From assembly GCA_015655535.1 (NCBI GenBank), contig JAATEW010000317.1:1-6060 (forward strand): a DNA stretch of 6,060 bases, in the 5' to 3' direction. A program made the translations under genes and the position numbers. The number at the start of each line of letters is the position of its first letter. Position 1 is the stretch's first letter. This document shows positions 5,607-6,060 of the stretch, in pieces. The DNA comes from Hyphomicrobiales bacterium. GTDB lineage: Bacteria; Pseudomonadota; Alphaproteobacteria; Rhizobiales; Beijerinckiaceae. The notes under the pieces are model-generated. The model was not told the origin of the DNA. It made no database searches and was given only the letters and a program-made list of their open reading frames with translations.

Positions 5607-6060
5607 TCAAAGAGCCTTGGCGGCGGCGAGTACGGCTTCGGCGTGGCCCGGAACTTTGACCTTGTTCCACACGGTCGCGATTTTGCCTTTGGGATCGATC
5701 AGAAAAGTCGTCCGCTCGACGCCCATATATTTCCGGCCATACATGCTTTTTTCGACCCAGACGCCATAGGCTTCGAGCATGGCCTTCGTCTCGTCCGACC
5801 CGAGCGCCAGACCGAGATCATGTTTGGTCTTGAATTTAACGTGGCTCGCAACCGAATCCGGAGACACGCCGACGATCGTCGCACCAGCCTTTGCGAACTC
5901 GTCCTTCAGACCGTTGAAATCGATCGCCTCCTTGGTGCAGCCGGAGGTATCGTCTTTCGGATAAAAGTAGAGGACGAGTTTTTTGCCGACGAATGCTTTC
6001 AACGAAAGTTTTCCACCTTTGTCGTCCGGCAATTCGAACTCGGGAGCTTTGTCGCCGGCC
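5607..6060 (-). CDS. bcp: Bcp/PrxQ-type peroxiredoxin, 5' end outside the window
   Basis: Thiol peroxidase that reduces hydrogen peroxide and organic hydroperoxides. 150 residues are visible, beginning AGDKAPEFELPDD. Aligned by eye with E. coli Bcp, only about five N-terminal residues are missing. The peroxidatic motif PKDDTSGC ends with the active-site cysteine at visible residue 41 (codon 5939-5937), preserving the family PxxxTxxC pattern. The conserved active-site arginine is R116 in GVERTTFLID. The resolving cysteine of E. coli Bcp, five residues after the peroxidatic one, is replaced by isoleucine (CTKEAI), and no other cysteine is visible, so this is a 1-Cys form needing an external thiol. 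A TTG at 6032 is internal leucine, not the start. It lies upstream of the M23 peptidase on the same strand. Confidence 0.95.
   Translation of the reverse strand, partial: AGDKAPEFELPDDKGGKLSLKAFVGKKLVLYFYPKDDTSGCTKEAIDFNGLKDEFAKAGATIVGVSPDSVASHVKFKTKHDLGLALGSDETKAMLEAYGVWVEKSMYGRKYMGVERTTFLIDPKGKIATVWNKVKVPGHAEAVLAAAKAL

Overview
The window looks like chromosomal DNA of an alphaproteobacterium, most likely in Rhizobiales/Hyphomicrobiales. The basis is the GC-rich coding bias, the rhizobial-type flagellin, the small secreted 'EDVIIQRD' protein behind a GGAAC-N16-CGTT promoter, and the pairing of a Bcp-type peroxiredoxin with a membrane-anchored M23 peptidase. The genus cannot be fixed from the sequence alone.

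Layout: a tRNA-Gly(UCC) gene on the minus strand (74-147) is followed by about 520 bases without a convincing protein gene. That stretch carries an orphan plus-strand intrinsic terminator (324-354) and the leader of a flagellin gene (669-1709, +). Flagellin converges on a small exported protein (1768-2007, -), with a perfect 9-bp hairpin between them. The small gene has a well-placed match to the EcfG general-stress promoter. Diverging from it is a 63-codon ORF (2213-2404, +), followed by a secreted glycine-rich protein (2577-2960, +) with a strong ribosome binding site. The right half lies entirely on the minus strand: a formate/nitrite transporter-family channel (3021-3872), a membrane-anchored M23 metallopeptidase with all metal ligands present (3994-5508), and a 1-Cys Bcp/PrxQ peroxiredoxin cut by the window end (5607-6060).

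The genes do not form one pathway. They are housekeeping or envelope functions (tRNA, cell-wall hydrolase, peroxiredoxin, anion channel) interspersed with motility and small exported proteins. The most informative regulatory signal is the EcfG-like promoter, with a weaker look-alike in front of the glycine-rich gene; together they suggest a general-stress envelope theme in the middle of the window. I found no mobile element, CRISPR array or defence system, and nothing that convincingly amounts to a new system.
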